Positions 44,812-53,910 of a stretch of 64,000 nt of DNA are shown here, one piece after another; the first letter of the stretch is position 1; every line of letters starts with the position of its first letter. The notes beneath the pieces are model-generated. The model saw nothing but the letters and a program-made list of their open reading frames with translations. It was not told where the DNA came from and made no database searches. A program made the translations under genes and the position numbers. The DNA is from Janthinobacterium sp. SUN073. Lineage in GTDB: Bacteria; Pseudomonadota; Gammaproteobacteria; Burkholderiales; Burkholderiaceae_D. The stretch lies in NCBI RefSeq assembly GCF_030397665.1, contig NZ_JAPUBT010000004.1, positions 186,001-250,000 of the forward strand. Direction: 5' to 3'.

Positions 44812-46544
44812 GGCGCCACCTCGTCAACCCGGCTTTGCGCCGCCCACAGGGCCGCATACATGCCCCGCGCGGCCAGCAGCTGCGCATGCGTGCCGCGCTC
44901 GCCTATGCGTCCGCCATCGAGCAGTACAATCTGCTCGGCCTGCACGATGGTTTGCAGCCGGTGCGCCACCACCAGCACCGTGCGTCCCGCCAGCAAGGCC
45001 GACAGGCCAGCCTGCACCTGCGCTTCCGACTCGGGGTCGAGGGCTGCCATCGCCTCGTCCAGCACGACGATACGGGGATCGGCCAGCAGGGTGCGGGCGA
45101 TCGCCAGGCGCTGCGCCTCGCCACCCGACAGCGCCAGGCCTTCGCCCAGCAAGGTGTCATACCCTTGCGGCAAGGCCGTGATGCGGGCATGGATGTGCGC
45201 GGCACGGGCCGCCGCTTCCACCTGGGCGTCGCTCGCCTGCGGCCGCCCCAGGCGGATGTTGTCGCGCGCGGACAGGCGCAGCACTTGCGTGTGCTGCAAG
45301 ACAAACCCCACACGCGCATACAGCACGGCGGGATCGATCTGGCGCACGTCGACGCCGCCGATGCGCACGGCGCCGCCCGTCGCATCCCACAGGCGCGGCA
45401 ACAGCATGGCCAGGGTCGACTTGCCGCCGCCCGACGGCCCCACCAGGGCTGTCACGCTGCCCGCAGGCAGGCATAAATCGATGCCGTGCAACACATCGAT
45501 ACCGCCCGGATAGGCAAAACGCAGCTGTTCAAAACGCACATCGTCGCCGGCCGGCAGCAACGGCGTCTGCGCCTGCGGCATGGGCGCCTCGGCCAGCAAG
45601 GCGCCGATCCTGCGCGCCGCCGCCAAGCCGCCCTTCAAGCCGTCGGCGCCGTGTCCCAGCGCGGCGACGGGCGCGCACAAGGCCATGCCCAGCAAGGCAA
45701 ACGGCAGCATCTGCGCGGGCGCCATCGCCCAGGTTCGCGCGCCCAGCCAGGCGCCGCTCACGACAAAAGCCAGCACGACGGGCGGCGACAGCAGCACATC
45801 GACCAGCGCGCCCATGCCGCCCCAGCGCCGCACCCAGGCCAGAAACTGCCGCGCGTAGCGTCCGGCCACGGCATGGAAGCGTGCCTGCGGCAGCGTCTGC
45901 TGCGCATACGTCTTGAAGACGGCCATGCCCTGCACCAGTTCCACCATCGCCGCCGCCAATTCGCCGCCGGTGCGCTGCAACTGTGCCTGTCCCTCTCGGA
46001 AGGCTGGTGCGGCCATGCCCCGATAGCGCCACCAGGCCAGGGCTGGCGCGACCAGGGTGATGGCCGTCATGCGCCAGTCCGTCTGCAGCAGCCAGGCCAG
46101 GCATGCCACGGGCGCGACGACCACGGCGGCCAGGTCGGACGGCGCATGCGCCACCAGGCGGTGCAGCGCAGCCACGTCACGCTGCACGATTTCGTTGACC
46201 TTGGCCGCATTGCCGCCCGCGTACCAGCCCAGCGGCACTCTGGACAACTGGCGCGCCAGCCGCAGGCGCAACTGGCACTGCAAGTCCGCATCGGCCAGGT
46301 GCGTCAGGTGCAGGCCCAGCGCCGTCGTCAGTTGACGCAGGCACAGCGCCGCCAGTGCCAGCCACAGCATATTCCAGGCACGGCCGGCATCGGCATCCGA
46401 TGCCAATAGCAAGGCGCCCAATTGCGCCATGGCGATGTACGGCAGCACGCCGCACAGGGCGGCCAGCGCCTGCAGCGCGCCAGCGCCCAGCAAACGGCCA
46501 CGCACGGGGGCCAGCAAGGCCGATAAATCGCGCCAGTCGCTCAC
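44808..46544 (-). CDS. Siderophore ABC transporter, fused permease-ATPase (YbtP/IrtA type)
   Basis: The 578-residue partner has about six membrane helices and an ATPase domain with Walker A GPSGGGKSTLA, signature LSGGEAQRLAIARTLLA, Walker B IVVLDEAMAALDPESE and H-loop VAHRLQ. The signature glutamine-arginine is preceded by GGEA, a common variant. No extra siderophore-interacting domain is fused, unlike mycobacterial IrtA. It starts four bases inside the end of the FecE-like ATPase gene and overlaps the next transporter by four bases. The pair probably moves a ferric siderophore or heme-like substrate into the cytoplasm. Confidence 0.85.
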   Translation of the reverse strand: MSDWRDLSALLAPVRGRLLGAGALQALAALCGVLPYIAMAQLGALLLASDADAGRAWNMLWLALAALCLRQLTTALGLHLTHLADADLQCQLRLRLARQLSRVPLGWYAGGNAAKVNEIVQRDVAALHRLVAHAPSDLAAVVVAPVACLAWLLQTDWRMTAITLVAPALAWWRYRGMAAPAFREGQAQLQRTGGELAAAMVELVQGMAVFKTYAQQTLPQARFHAVAGRYARQFLAWVRRWGGMGALVDVLLSPPVVLAFVVSGAWLGARTWAMAPAQMLPFALLGMALCAPVAALGHGADGLKGGLAAARRIGALLAEAPMPQAQTPLLPAGDDVRFEQLRFAYPGGIDVLHGIDLCLPAGSVTALVGPSGGGKSTLAMLLPRLWDATGGAVRIGGVDVRQIDPAVLYARVGFVLQHTQVLRLSARDNIRLGRPQASDAQVEAAARAAHIHARITALPQGYDTLLGEGLALSGGEAQRLAIARTLLADPRIVVLDEAMAALDPESEAQVQAGLSALLAGRTVLVVAHRLQTIVQAEQIVLLDGGRIGERGTHAQLLAARGMYAALWAAQSRVDEVAP

Positions 46545-47326
46545 AATGTCCCCTCCACGCAGACGACGGCCGCCGTATCGAGCTGGCGTACCTTGGCGCG
46601 TACACGGTAGACGCGCGCGATCAGGGCGGCGTCAATCACAGCATGCGGCGCGCCCGACGCCGCCAGCACGCCATCGTGCAGCACCATCACCTGGTCGGCG
46701 CAGCCCAGCGCCAGGTTGATGTCGTGCAGGACGATGACGGTAATCAAAGCGTGTTCGCGCGTGGCGCGCCCAATCGCCTCGATCACCTGGAACTGGTGAT
46801 ACAGGTCCAGCGCGCTGGTGGGCTCGTCCAGCAGCAGCACCTTGGGCTGGCGCACCAGCGCCTGGGCCAGGCCCACCAGTTGGCGCTGGCCGCCCGACAG
46901 CGCCTCGACCTGGCGACTGGCCAGGGGCAGCAAGTCGAGGCGCGCCAGCACGGTCTCCACCCTGGCCACGGCCGCCGCATCGACCCTGGCGCCCAGCCAG
47001 CCTTCGCTGCGCCCCGCCATCGCGGCGCTGAGCACAGCCTCGAACACGCCCAGCCGCGTGCGCGAGGGCAGGCTTTGCGGCAGGTACACCATGCTCTGCG
47101 CGCGCCGGGCTTGCGGCCCGCAGGCCAGGTCCACGCCATCGAGCAGCACGGCGCCCTGCATCGATTGCAAGCCGGCGATGCCGCGCAACAGGGTCGACTT
47201 GCCGGCCCCGTTCGGGCCGATCAGGGCAGTCACGCTGCCCGGCAACAAGGGGGGCAGGCTGACGCCGCGTAGCACCTCGCGCCGTCCATACGCCACGCAG
47301 GCATTGCGCACCAGCAGGCCGTTCAT
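46541..47326 (-). CDS. Iron-siderophore ABC importer ATPase (FecE type)
   Basis: The 261-residue ATPase has Walker A IGPNGAGKST (near residue 37), signature LSGGQRQLVGLAQAL, Walker B KVLLLDEPTSALD and H-loop IVLHDINLAL. The GGQRQLV signature and LHDIN H-loop are typical of iron-siderophore and heme importers. It overlaps the permease by four bases and the following fused transporter by four. It powers the FecCD-like permease, so this operon encodes both a classical importer and an exporter-fold importer. Confidence 0.92.
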   Translation of the reverse strand: MNGLLVRNACVAYGRREVLRGVSLPPLLPGSVTALIGPNGAGKSTLLRGIAGLQSMQGAVLLDGVDLACGPQARRAQSMVYLPQSLPSRTRLGVFEAVLSAAMAGRSEGWLGARVDAAAVARVETVLARLDLLPLASRQVEALSGGQRQLVGLAQALVRQPKVLLLDEPTSALDLYHQFQVIEAIGRATREHALITVIVLHDINLALGCADQVMVLHDGVLAASGAPHAVIDAALIARVYRVRAKVRQLDTAAVVCVEGTL

Positions 47327-48393
47327 GCCGCACCTCCCCGCTGGCGCATGACGATGAGCATGAAAAACGGGATGCCGACCAGCGCCGTGACGATGCCGAC
47401 GGGGATCAGCACGCCATCGATCAGCGTCTTGCTGCAAATCGAGGCCAGCGACAGGATCAGCGCGCCGGCCAGCGCGGACGCGGGCAACAGCAGGCGGTGG
47501 TCCTCGCCCACCAGCAGGCGCGCGATATGCGGCGCCACCAGGCCGATGAAACCGATGGTACCGACAAAGGACACGGCCAGCGCCGACAGCAGGCTGATAC
47601 GCAGCAGGGACAGCATGCGCAAGCGGCGCACATCGACGCCGAAGCTGCGCGCGCGGTCCTCGCCCATGGTCAGCGCCGTCATGGCCCAGCTGTCGCGCAC
47701 GGCCCATGGCACGATCACGGCAAGCGCCGCGGCCAGGATGGCGATCTTGTCCCAGGAGGAGCGCGACAGGCTGCCCATGGTCCAGAACACCAGTTGCTGC
47801 AAGCTGTCCTGGCTGGCGACAAACTGCAGCAACGCCACCAGCGCATTGAAGGCAAACACCAGCGCAATGCCGAACAGCACCAGGCTTTCCACGCCGAAGC
47901 CGCGCCAGCGCGTCAGCAGGTGCAGCAGGCCGACGGACGCAAACGCGAACAGGAAGGCATTCGCCGACACCAGGTACTGGGGCGGCACCCCGGGCAAGCT
48001 CCAGTTCAGGACGATGGCCAGCGCGGCGCCGAACGAGGCGGCGGCCGACACGCCGAGGGTGAACGGGCTGGCCAGCGGATTGACGAGGATGGTCTGCATC
48101 TCGGCGCCCGCCAGCGCCAGCGCGGCGCCCACCAGCACGGCCATCAGCGCATATGGCAGGCGCACATCCCACACGATGACCTGCTCCATGCGCGGCACGC
48201 CATCGCTCTGCAGCAGCACCTGGAACAGGCGCGACATGCCCATGCCGGACGGCCCCGTGGCGATATCGACCGCCAGCGAGACGGCCAGCGCGCACAGCAG
48301 CGCGCCCACCAGCATGACGCGGCGCACGTGGCGCTGGCGGTACGCCCTGCCCGCCGCCATGGCAGGCAGCGCCTGTGTCAGCACGGCGCTCAC
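47323..48393 (-). CDS. Iron-siderophore ABC importer permease (FecCD type)
   Basis: The 356-residue permease has about ten hydrophobic helices and family features such as RLPYALMAVLVGAALALAGA, NPLASPFTLGVSAAASFGA, and GTIGFIGLVAPHIARLLVGE, the ATPase contact region. The start is uncertain: GTG at 48393 overlaps the binding-protein stop (GTGA), while an ATG at 48360 would remove 11 residues. The longer start is chosen for the coupling. It forms the channel for the substrate bound by the FecB-like protein. Confidence 0.9.
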   Translation of the reverse strand: MSAVLTQALPAMAAGRAYRQRHVRRVMLVGALLCALAVSLAVDIATGPSGMGMSRLFQVLLQSDGVPRMEQVIVWDVRLPYALMAVLVGAALALAGAEMQTILVNPLASPFTLGVSAAASFGAALAIVLNWSLPGVPPQYLVSANAFLFAFASVGLLHLLTRWRGFGVESLVLFGIALVFAFNALVALLQFVASQDSLQQLVFWTMGSLSRSSWDKIAILAAALAVIVPWAVRDSWAMTALTMGEDRARSFGVDVRRLRMLSLLRISLLSALAVSFVGTIGFIGLVAPHIARLLVGEDHRLLLPASALAGALILSLASICSKTLIDGVLIPVGIVTALVGIPFFMLIVMRQRGGAA

Positions 48394-49514
48394 GGCTGCA
48401 TGTCCACGAACAGCACGCCCGTGGCGGGAATCGGCATGAAACGGCGATACATTTCCAGGCGCGTGCGGGCCGGGTCCAGGTCCGCAAACAGCGCCGGATG
48501 CAGCCACTTGGCCAGCGCCTGCACGGCCACCAGGTGTTCGGGCGAGTCGTAGAACACATGCCACAGACCGTGCGCACGCCTGCCATTTTTTTCGCGCACG
48601 GCGCTCAGCTGGGCCGTTTCCGTGCGCGAGGCCACGGCGCGCAAGCTGCCGCGCGCCTGCGCCAGGGTGGCCTGGTAACCGAGGGTCACGCCCCCCTGTC
48701 CGCTGGCGAACACGCCCGTCGCCACATACACGTCGGGATCGCGCGACAGGATGTATTCCGGGTTCAGGGTGCCGATGGGGCCGGGGATCTTGCCGGCGCC
48801 GATATTCTCGCCACCGGCCAGGGCGATCATCTCGCCGAAATTGCCCGTGCCGGGAGAGCCGCAACAGCCTTGCAAGCCCGCCAGCATGTCGACAAAGATG
48901 CTGGGGCGGCGAAAGCCGGGCCGGGCCTGCGCCGCTTGCACGGCGCGCGCAACTTTACCCACCTGCTCTTCGTAAAAGGCGATGAAGGCGGCGGCCCGCG
49001 TCTGGCGGTCCAGCGCCTTGCCCATCAGGCGCATGCTGGGCACGGTATTTGCCAGCGGATGGTTGCTGAAGTCGACAAAGATCACGGGCACGCCGGCCGC
49101 TTCCAGCTGGCGCACGGCGTCACTGCCCGGCGCGGGGCCGTGGCCGCCCGACAGGGCCAGGATGGCCAGGTCGGGCCGCAGGGACAGGGCTTTTTCCACG
49201 CTGAAACTGTCGGCCGAGGTGGCGCCCACCAGGGGCACCTGCTCCGCTTGCGGAAAGACCTTGCGGTAGGCCGCGTAGCCCTGCACATCCAGGTGGCGGA
49301 AATCGCCCTGCCAGCCCGCCAGGCGGGCAAAGGGATTTTTTCCTTCCAACATGGACAAGGTGTAGATCAGGCGACCTTCACCCAGCACGATGCGCCGCAC
49401 CTGGTCGGGTACGTTCACCGTGCGTCCCGCCAGATCGGTGACGGTGACGGCCTCAACTGTCAAACTGGTGCAGGTCAGCAACGCGGCGGCCAGCGCGGAT
49501 AAAATTTTCCTCAT
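48390..49514 (-). CDS. Periplasmic iron-siderophore-binding protein (FecB type)
   Basis: The 374-residue protein has a signal peptide (RKILSALAAALLTCTSLTVEA) and a class III binding fold with VTDLAGRTVNVPDQVRRIVLGEGR, AYRKVFPQAEQVPLVGATS and LRPDLAILAL. It captures the ferric siderophore that passes the TonB receptor. The ATG at 49514 is just past the receptor stop at 49519; an in-frame ATG at 49529 overlaps the receptor. The region GLQGCCGSPGTGNFGEM, with a cysteine pair, is unusual for the family and may affect ligand choice. Confidence 0.87.
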   Translation of the reverse strand: MRKILSALAAALLTCTSLTVEAVTVTDLAGRTVNVPDQVRRIVLGEGRLIYTLSMLEGKNPFARLAGWQGDFRHLDVQGYAAYRKVFPQAEQVPLVGATSADSFSVEKALSLRPDLAILALSGGHGPAPGSDAVRQLEAAGVPVIFVDFSNHPLANTVPSMRLMGKALDRQTRAAAFIAFYEEQVGKVARAVQAAQARPGFRRPSIFVDMLAGLQGCCGSPGTGNFGEMIALAGGENIGAGKIPGPIGTLNPEYILSRDPDVYVATGVFASGQGGVTLGYQATLAQARGSLRAVASRTETAQLSAVREKNGRRAHGLWHVFYDSPEHLVAVQALAKWLHPALFADLDPARTRLEMYRRFMPIPATGVLFVDMQP

Positions 49515-49518
49515 GGCA

Positions 49519-51678
49519 TCACCACGCATGCTTGACGGTCAGCAGCAAGCGGCGCGCATCGCCCGTGCTGCAATTGCTCGATGAACAACTGTCGTAGTAA
49601 TGCTTGTTGCTCAGATTCGTCACGTTCAGCGCCAGCTGCGTGCCCCTCAGGGACGGCGACAGCCGCAGCAGATCCAGGTCCAGCGCCAGGTCCGTCAGCA
49701 GGTAGGACGGCACGTCGATACGGTTGGCGGAGTCGGCCTTGGTGGCGCCCGTGTAGCGCAAGCCCAGGCCGATGCCCAGTCCCGCCAGCGGGCCTTGCAC
49801 CAGTTTGTACTTGCCCCATACGCTGGCCATGGTCTCCGGCATGCCGACGGGACGCTTGCCCACTTCATTGACGTTATTGCTTTTACTCACTTCCAGGCGG
49901 TTCCACGTGACGTTGGCCGCCACGTTGAAATTGCGCGTGAGATTGGCCAGCGCATCGAGTTCCACGCCATGCGATTTGATTTCGCCCGTCTGCAAACGGT
50001 TCAGCGAATTGTTCGGATCCAGGGTCTGCACGTTTTCCTGGCGCAGGTCAAACACGGAGGCCGTGAAAAATCCGTCGAAACCGGGCGGCTGGTATTTCAC
50101 GCCCACTTCCGCCTGCTTGCCCTTGGTGGGGTCGTAGGATTTGCCATAGAAATCGTTGCCCAGCACGGGGTTGAACGAGGTCATCAGGCTGACGTAAGGT
50201 GCCAGGCCATTCTCGGCCAGATAGACGGCGCCCGCCTTCCACGTCAGCGCATCATCCTTTTGCGACGGCGGCGTGACGCCGTCCAGGCGGTCGCGCGTGG
50301 ACGTGTCCGACCAATCCTTGCGCACGCCCGCGCTGAGCACCCATTGCCGCGCCAGCTTGATCTGTTGCTGCGCGTACAGGCCGTACTGGTCCGAGCTTTG
50401 CACGGTGCTGGCGTAGCGCTCGGGCGTGGGCAGCATATGGCCCAGGTAGACGGGCTGATACATATCGATCTCGGCGCCGGCCGGACCGCCATTGAGCACA
50501 TAATCTTCTTTCGTGTGACGGTAGTCGAGGCCCACCAGGGTTTCGAATTCGGCACCGCCTCTGCGCCAGCTGGCCTTGGCATTGTTATCCAGCGACCAGC
50601 TCTCGCCATCGATATCGAAGAAATAGGGTGTGCGGCGCAAGGTGCGCTGGTCGGCCAGCAGGCGGCCCTGGATGGTTTCCGTGATCAGGTTGACCCGCCC
50701 GTAGCGGGCCTTGGAATGCACGCTCCACACGTCGTCGATACGGTGCTCCAGCAGATAGGCGAGCGAATATTGCACGCGGTGATTGTCCAGGCCCTTTTCA
50801 TTGAGCATCTGGTTGTAGGGAAGGCGGCCATGGCGGTTCGGCAACAGGGTACCCTGGATGGGCGCCACCACGGCGGGCGGACCGAACTTGTCGCGCGTGT
50901 AGTCGGCCAGCAAGGTCAGGCTGGTGGCCGCGCTGGGGCGCCAGGCAAGGGCGGGCGCAATATACACCTTATCGTCCGGCACGCCGGTGAACTGGGAACC
51001 GCTATCGCGCAGCAAGCCCGTCATGCGGTAAGCCCAGTCGCCGCCCTCGCCCATGGGGCCACTCACATCGCCCTGCACCTGCTTGCGGTGGAAGTTGCCC
51101 GTCTGCAATTGCAGTTCGCGGTAGGGCTGGAACAGCGGCTGCTTGCTGATCTGGTTGACGATGCCGCCCGGCGAATTCTGGCCATACAGCACGGAACTGG
51201 GTCCCCGCAACACTTCCACCGCTTCCAGGCCATACGGCTCGACCTTGGGCCAGGCTTGCACGGTGGTGCCGCGCAAGCCGTCGCGCAGCATGCCGTTGCT
51301 GCCCACGTCGAAGCCGCGGATCTTGACGTTATCGAAACGATCATAGCGCTGCGAAGCGGCCATCGACGGACTGGCCAGCACGCCGGCCGAATACCGCAGC
51401 GCCTCGCCGACGGACTGGATGCCCTGCGCATCCATCTGGTCGCGCGTGATGACGGAAACGGAAGCGGGCGTTTCGATCAGCGCCGTATCGGTCTTGCTCG
51501 ACGTCGTGCTTTGCGTGGCGATTTTCAGGCGCTGCGCTTCGATCGTCACGCCCTGCATGGCTTGCGGCGCATCAGGCGCTTCGGCGGCATAGGCGGCGCG
51601 GCAAGCCAGGACCAGCACAAGGGGAAGGGGAACGGCGCGCACAAGGCGCGGCAAACGGTGGGACTGCGAACGTGACAT
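49519..51678 (-). CDS. TonB-dependent siderophore receptor
   Basis: The 719-residue outer membrane protein has a signal peptide (about residues 1-32, ending AAYA-A), a plug domain with VSVITRDQMDAQGIQSVGEALRYSAGV and EAVEVLRGPSSVLYGQNSPGGIVN, and a beta barrel ending in the aromatic residue W. The plug motif LRGPSSVLYGQ is typical of ferric-siderophore receptors such as FhuA/FpvA relatives. There is no N-terminal signalling extension. AAGGA precedes the ATG at 51678. A Fur box lies 26-40 bases upstream. It is the first gene of an operon running to about 42910. Confidence 0.93.
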   Translation of the reverse strand: MSRSQSHRLPRLVRAVPLPLVLVLACRAAYAAEAPDAPQAMQGVTIEAQRLKIATQSTTSSKTDTALIETPASVSVITRDQMDAQGIQSVGEALRYSAGVLASPSMAASQRYDRFDNVKIRGFDVGSNGMLRDGLRGTTVQAWPKVEPYGLEAVEVLRGPSSVLYGQNSPGGIVNQISKQPLFQPYRELQLQTGNFHRKQVQGDVSGPMGEGGDWAYRMTGLLRDSGSQFTGVPDDKVYIAPALAWRPSAATSLTLLADYTRDKFGPPAVVAPIQGTLLPNRHGRLPYNQMLNEKGLDNHRVQYSLAYLLEHRIDDVWSVHSKARYGRVNLITETIQGRLLADQRTLRRTPYFFDIDGESWSLDNNAKASWRRGGAEFETLVGLDYRHTKEDYVLNGGPAGAEIDMYQPVYLGHMLPTPERYASTVQSSDQYGLYAQQQIKLARQWVLSAGVRKDWSDTSTRDRLDGVTPPSQKDDALTWKAGAVYLAENGLAPYVSLMTSFNPVLGNDFYGKSYDPTKGKQAEVGVKYQPPGFDGFFTASVFDLRQENVQTLDPNNSLNRLQTGEIKSHGVELDALANLTRNFNVAANVTWNRLEVSKSNNVNEVGKRPVGMPETMASVWGKYKLVQGPLAGLGIGLGLRYTGATKADSANRIDVPSYLLTDLALDLDLLRLSPSLRGTQLALNVTNLSNKHYYDSCSSSNCSTGDARRLLLTVKHAW

Positions 51679-51703
51679 ACGGTAAATCCTTCCAGGCTTT
51701 AAA

Positions 51704-51718
51704 TGAGAATGAATATCA
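51704..51718. promoter_or_regulatory. Fur box upstream of the siderophore operon
   Basis: TGAGAATGAATATCA matches the 7-1-7 Fur consensus TGATAAT-N-ATTATCA at 12 of 14 positions. It lies 26 bases upstream of the receptor start, where a bound Fur-iron repressor would block transcription. It is the expected iron control of the operon. Confidence 0.8.
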
Positions 51719-51797
51719 TTCATCATAGAATCTGGAAGCACCGGCTGCTTTCGTTATCGGGCCTTCGCCTTACGAAAGACGGAAAAGATGCAGCCGG

Positions 51798-51975
51798 CTA
51801 AGTAATCCTCGGGAAATTAGTGTGAATTTATGACGAACAGAACCGGATGCTATGCAAGGCGCTCGCTGCGACGCAGTGCGGGCACTGCTAGCAGTGAGCA
51901 ACGCCTCGTCGGCCACCTTGCAGAGCGCCGGTTATGGCAGTCAGAAATCACAATAATTTATTGGGGGTTACTTAG
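51798..51975. mobile_element. MITE-like element with about 60-base terminal inverted repeats
   Basis: The outer ends CTAAGTAA (51798) and TTACTTAG (51968) are perfect inverted repeats, and the arms stay about 70 percent complementary for some 60 bases, through AACCGG/CCGGTT. The core folds further (GCAGTGC-GG-GCACTGC). There is no coding frame. The right end supplies the TAA stop of the AraC gene. The inner flanks AACAGAACCG and GGTTATG also occur in the 58511 element, so the two seem related. It fits a non-autonomous transposable element or a long structured RNA. Confidence 0.65.
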
Positions 51976-52844
51976 GCGCGCGCCAGCTGGCTGGGCGGCA
52001 TGCCGAAACGCTTGCGAAACAAGGTGGAGAAATGCGGAATGGCATAGCCGACAAAACACGCCACCTGCGTCACCGTATAGCCGCCCGCGCTGAGCATGCG
52101 ATAGGCTTCCTGCAGACGATAATCCTGCACATACTCGAACACGCTGACGCCAAACAGCTGGCGAAAGCCGGCCGTCAGCTTCTTCACGTTCAAGCCGCTT
52201 AATCTGGCTATTTCAGGCAAACCCAGCGGTTGCTGGAAATGCTGCTCGGCCAGCTCGCGCGCCTGCTGCAGGCGCTCGATTTCGAAGGCGCTCAAGTCGG
52301 CGCCGCCAGCGCCGCCGCGCGACCGTCCCAGTACCCGGTCGCTGGCCACGGCCGCCATCTCCAGCGCCTTGCCCGCCATGTACATGTCGCGCACGGCGCC
52401 GTCGAAGGGGCACATCAGGATCTGCGTGGCGATGGCCCGCAGGGCCGGCGTGAGCGCCTGGCGCATCACCAGCACGCCATCACGGTGCAGCTGCTGGCCG
52501 CCCGTGACGGCCAGGCGTTCCAGGTCGAAGCCGCTGCGCTGCGCATGGCCCGCGTCGAGTCCCACTTTCACGTAGCGCTGCAAGGTATTCGCTTCAAAGC
52601 GGTCGCAGCCTTCGTGGCGGCCCCGCGCCAGCACCAGGTAGACGCCCGCATCGGTAATGGCGAACGGCGCGCGGCCATCCACGCTGCCGCTCAGCTTGCC
52701 ATTCAGCGAGACGATGACTTGCAAGCCCTCGAACACGGGCGTATTGACGGTGACGGGAGTGGGCGACAGCACGCAACCGGCCGACAAGGTCAGTTCGGAA
52801 GACAGTTGCCGCGTCCAGGCAGTCGATACCACGCCATGCTCCAT
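51972..52844 (-). CDS. AraC-family regulator of the siderophore genes (PchR/YbtA-like)
   Basis: The 290-residue protein has a variable N-terminal domain and a C-terminal double helix-turn-helix (about residues 190-288, with GLPEIARLSGLNVKKLTAGFRQLF and GYTVTQVACFVGYAIPHFSTLFRKRFG). This is the layout of PchR and YbtA, which switch on siderophore uptake when the loaded siderophore binds. The ATG at 52844 abuts a perfect Fur palindrome, so the gene itself is iron controlled. Its stop codon is inside the MITE-like repeat that separates it from the receptor gene. Confidence 0.87.
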   Translation of the reverse strand: MEHGVVSTAWTRQLSSELTLSAGCVLSPTPVTVNTPVFEGLQVIVSLNGKLSGSVDGRAPFAITDAGVYLVLARGRHEGCDRFEANTLQRYVKVGLDAGHAQRSGFDLERLAVTGGQQLHRDGVLVMRQALTPALRAIATQILMCPFDGAVRDMYMAGKALEMAAVASDRVLGRSRGGAGGADLSAFEIERLQQARELAEQHFQQPLGLPEIARLSGLNVKKLTAGFRQLFGVSVFEYVQDYRLQEAYRMLSAGGYTVTQVACFVGYAIPHFSTLFRKRFGMPPSQLARA

Positions 52845-52845
52845 A

Positions 52846-52860
52846 TGAGAATAATTCTCA
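52846..52860. promoter_or_regulatory. Perfect Fur box at the AraC gene start
   Basis: TGAGAATAATTCTCA is an exact 7-1-7 palindrome matching the Fur consensus closely. It begins two bases upstream of the AraC start codon, so bound Fur would cover the promoter's start or the ribosome binding region. A weaker second half-copy (TGATAATATAAATGA on the minus strand) overlaps its far side. Confidence 0.8.
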
Positions 52861-52869
52861 TTTATATTA

Positions 52870-53790
52870 TCATAATGCGGCCTGGATGGCGTGCTGGCCG
52901 TGAAAAACCTGCGCCAGAAAATCCACGAACACTTGCACCTTGGCCGCACGCAGCTGGCGCGGGTGAAACAACGCCCACACGTCGGGGCCGGCCGTGCGAA
53001 ATGGCTGCAGCACGGGCACCAGGCTGCCCTCACGCAAGGGCTGCAACACGGAGACGGACAGCGCCTGCACGATGCCGCAGCCGGCCTGCGCGGCGGCGAT
53101 CATCGATTCGATATGGTCGAAGGCCAAGGCAGCAGGCGGCGTGTGCGCATACGGCTCGCCCGCGACCCCGTCCTGGAACAGCCAGGGCCGCACCAGGCGC
53201 GATTTCGGGTACAGGAAATGCAGGCAGGAAAATTGTTCCAGTTCCTGCGGCGTGCGCGGCATGCCATGCCGGGCGACAAAGGCGGGCGCGGCGCAACACA
53301 GGTAATCCATGCGCAGCAGGCTGCGCGCCACCAGCGACGAATCCTGCGGTTCGCCGATGCGCAGCATCACGTCGATGCCCTCTTCCACCATGTCGAGCAG
53401 GCGGTCGCTGACCGTCAGGCGCAGGGCGATGTCGGGATAGGCGGCGATAAAGCGGGGCAAGGCGGGCGCCACCAGGTTGCGGCTGATGCTGCTGGGCATA
53501 TCCACGCGCAAGCTGCCCGATGGTTTTCCGGCCGCTTGTTCAAGGCTGGACTCCAGCGCCGCCATATCGGCCAGCACCTGGCGCGCCTGCGCATGGCACT
53601 GCTGGCCTTCGGCCGTGAGCGACATGCTGCGCGTGGTGCGCTGCAAGAGCCGCACGCCGAAATGCTTTTCCAGCGCCGCCACCTGGTTCGTCACGGAAGA
53701 CGTGGAAATGCCCAGGCGCTGCGCCGCCTTGCTGAAACCGCCCGCCTCGACCACCGCGCAAAACACCTGCATTGCTTCCAGCCTGTCCAT
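52870..53790 (-). CDS. LysR-family regulator divergent from a quinone oxidoreductase
   Basis: The 306-residue protein has an N-terminal winged HTH (QVFCAVVEAGGFSKAAQRLG, then ISTSSVTNQVAALEKHFGVRLL) and the effector domain with SGSLRVDMPSSI, LRIGEPQDSSLVARSLL and related segments. SSVTNQV is the CrgA/DsdC-like subtype commonly found next to NADPH:quinone oxidoreductases. AGGGAAA precedes the ATG at 53790; the open frame further upstream to 53868 is not needed. It is 120 bases from, and divergent to, the oxidoreductase, its probable target. Confidence 0.88.
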   Translation of the reverse strand: MDRLEAMQVFCAVVEAGGFSKAAQRLGISTSSVTNQVAALEKHFGVRLLQRTTRSMSLTAEGQQCHAQARQVLADMAALESSLEQAAGKPSGSLRVDMPSSISRNLVAPALPRFIAAYPDIALRLTVSDRLLDMVEEGIDVMLRIGEPQDSSLVARSLLRMDYLCCAAPAFVARHGMPRTPQELEQFSCLHFLYPKSRLVRPWLFQDGVAGEPYAHTPPAALAFDHIESMIAAAQAGCGIVQALSVSVLQPLREGSLVPVLQPFRTAGPDVWALFHPRQLRAAKVQVFVDFLAQVFHGQHAIQAAL

Positions 53791-53910
53791 GTATTTCCCT
53801 TCTGTTTGCCAACGATTATCCACGATACTGAAATAGTGCATCGCGCCGCGCCCCGTTTTTCTTTGCACGCCGTCCGCCTAGACTGGGGCATCAACCCAAT
53901 GGAGAACCCC

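Noticed and set aside
48394-48864. Upstream extension of the FecCD permease frame
   Set aside because: It overlaps the binding-protein gene; the GTG at 48393 is coupled to that gene's stop.
42910-51678. Drug-exporter reading of the two fused ABC proteins
   Set aside because: The fold alone would suggest export, but position behind a siderophore receptor, binding protein and importer fits the YbtP/YbtQ import type better.
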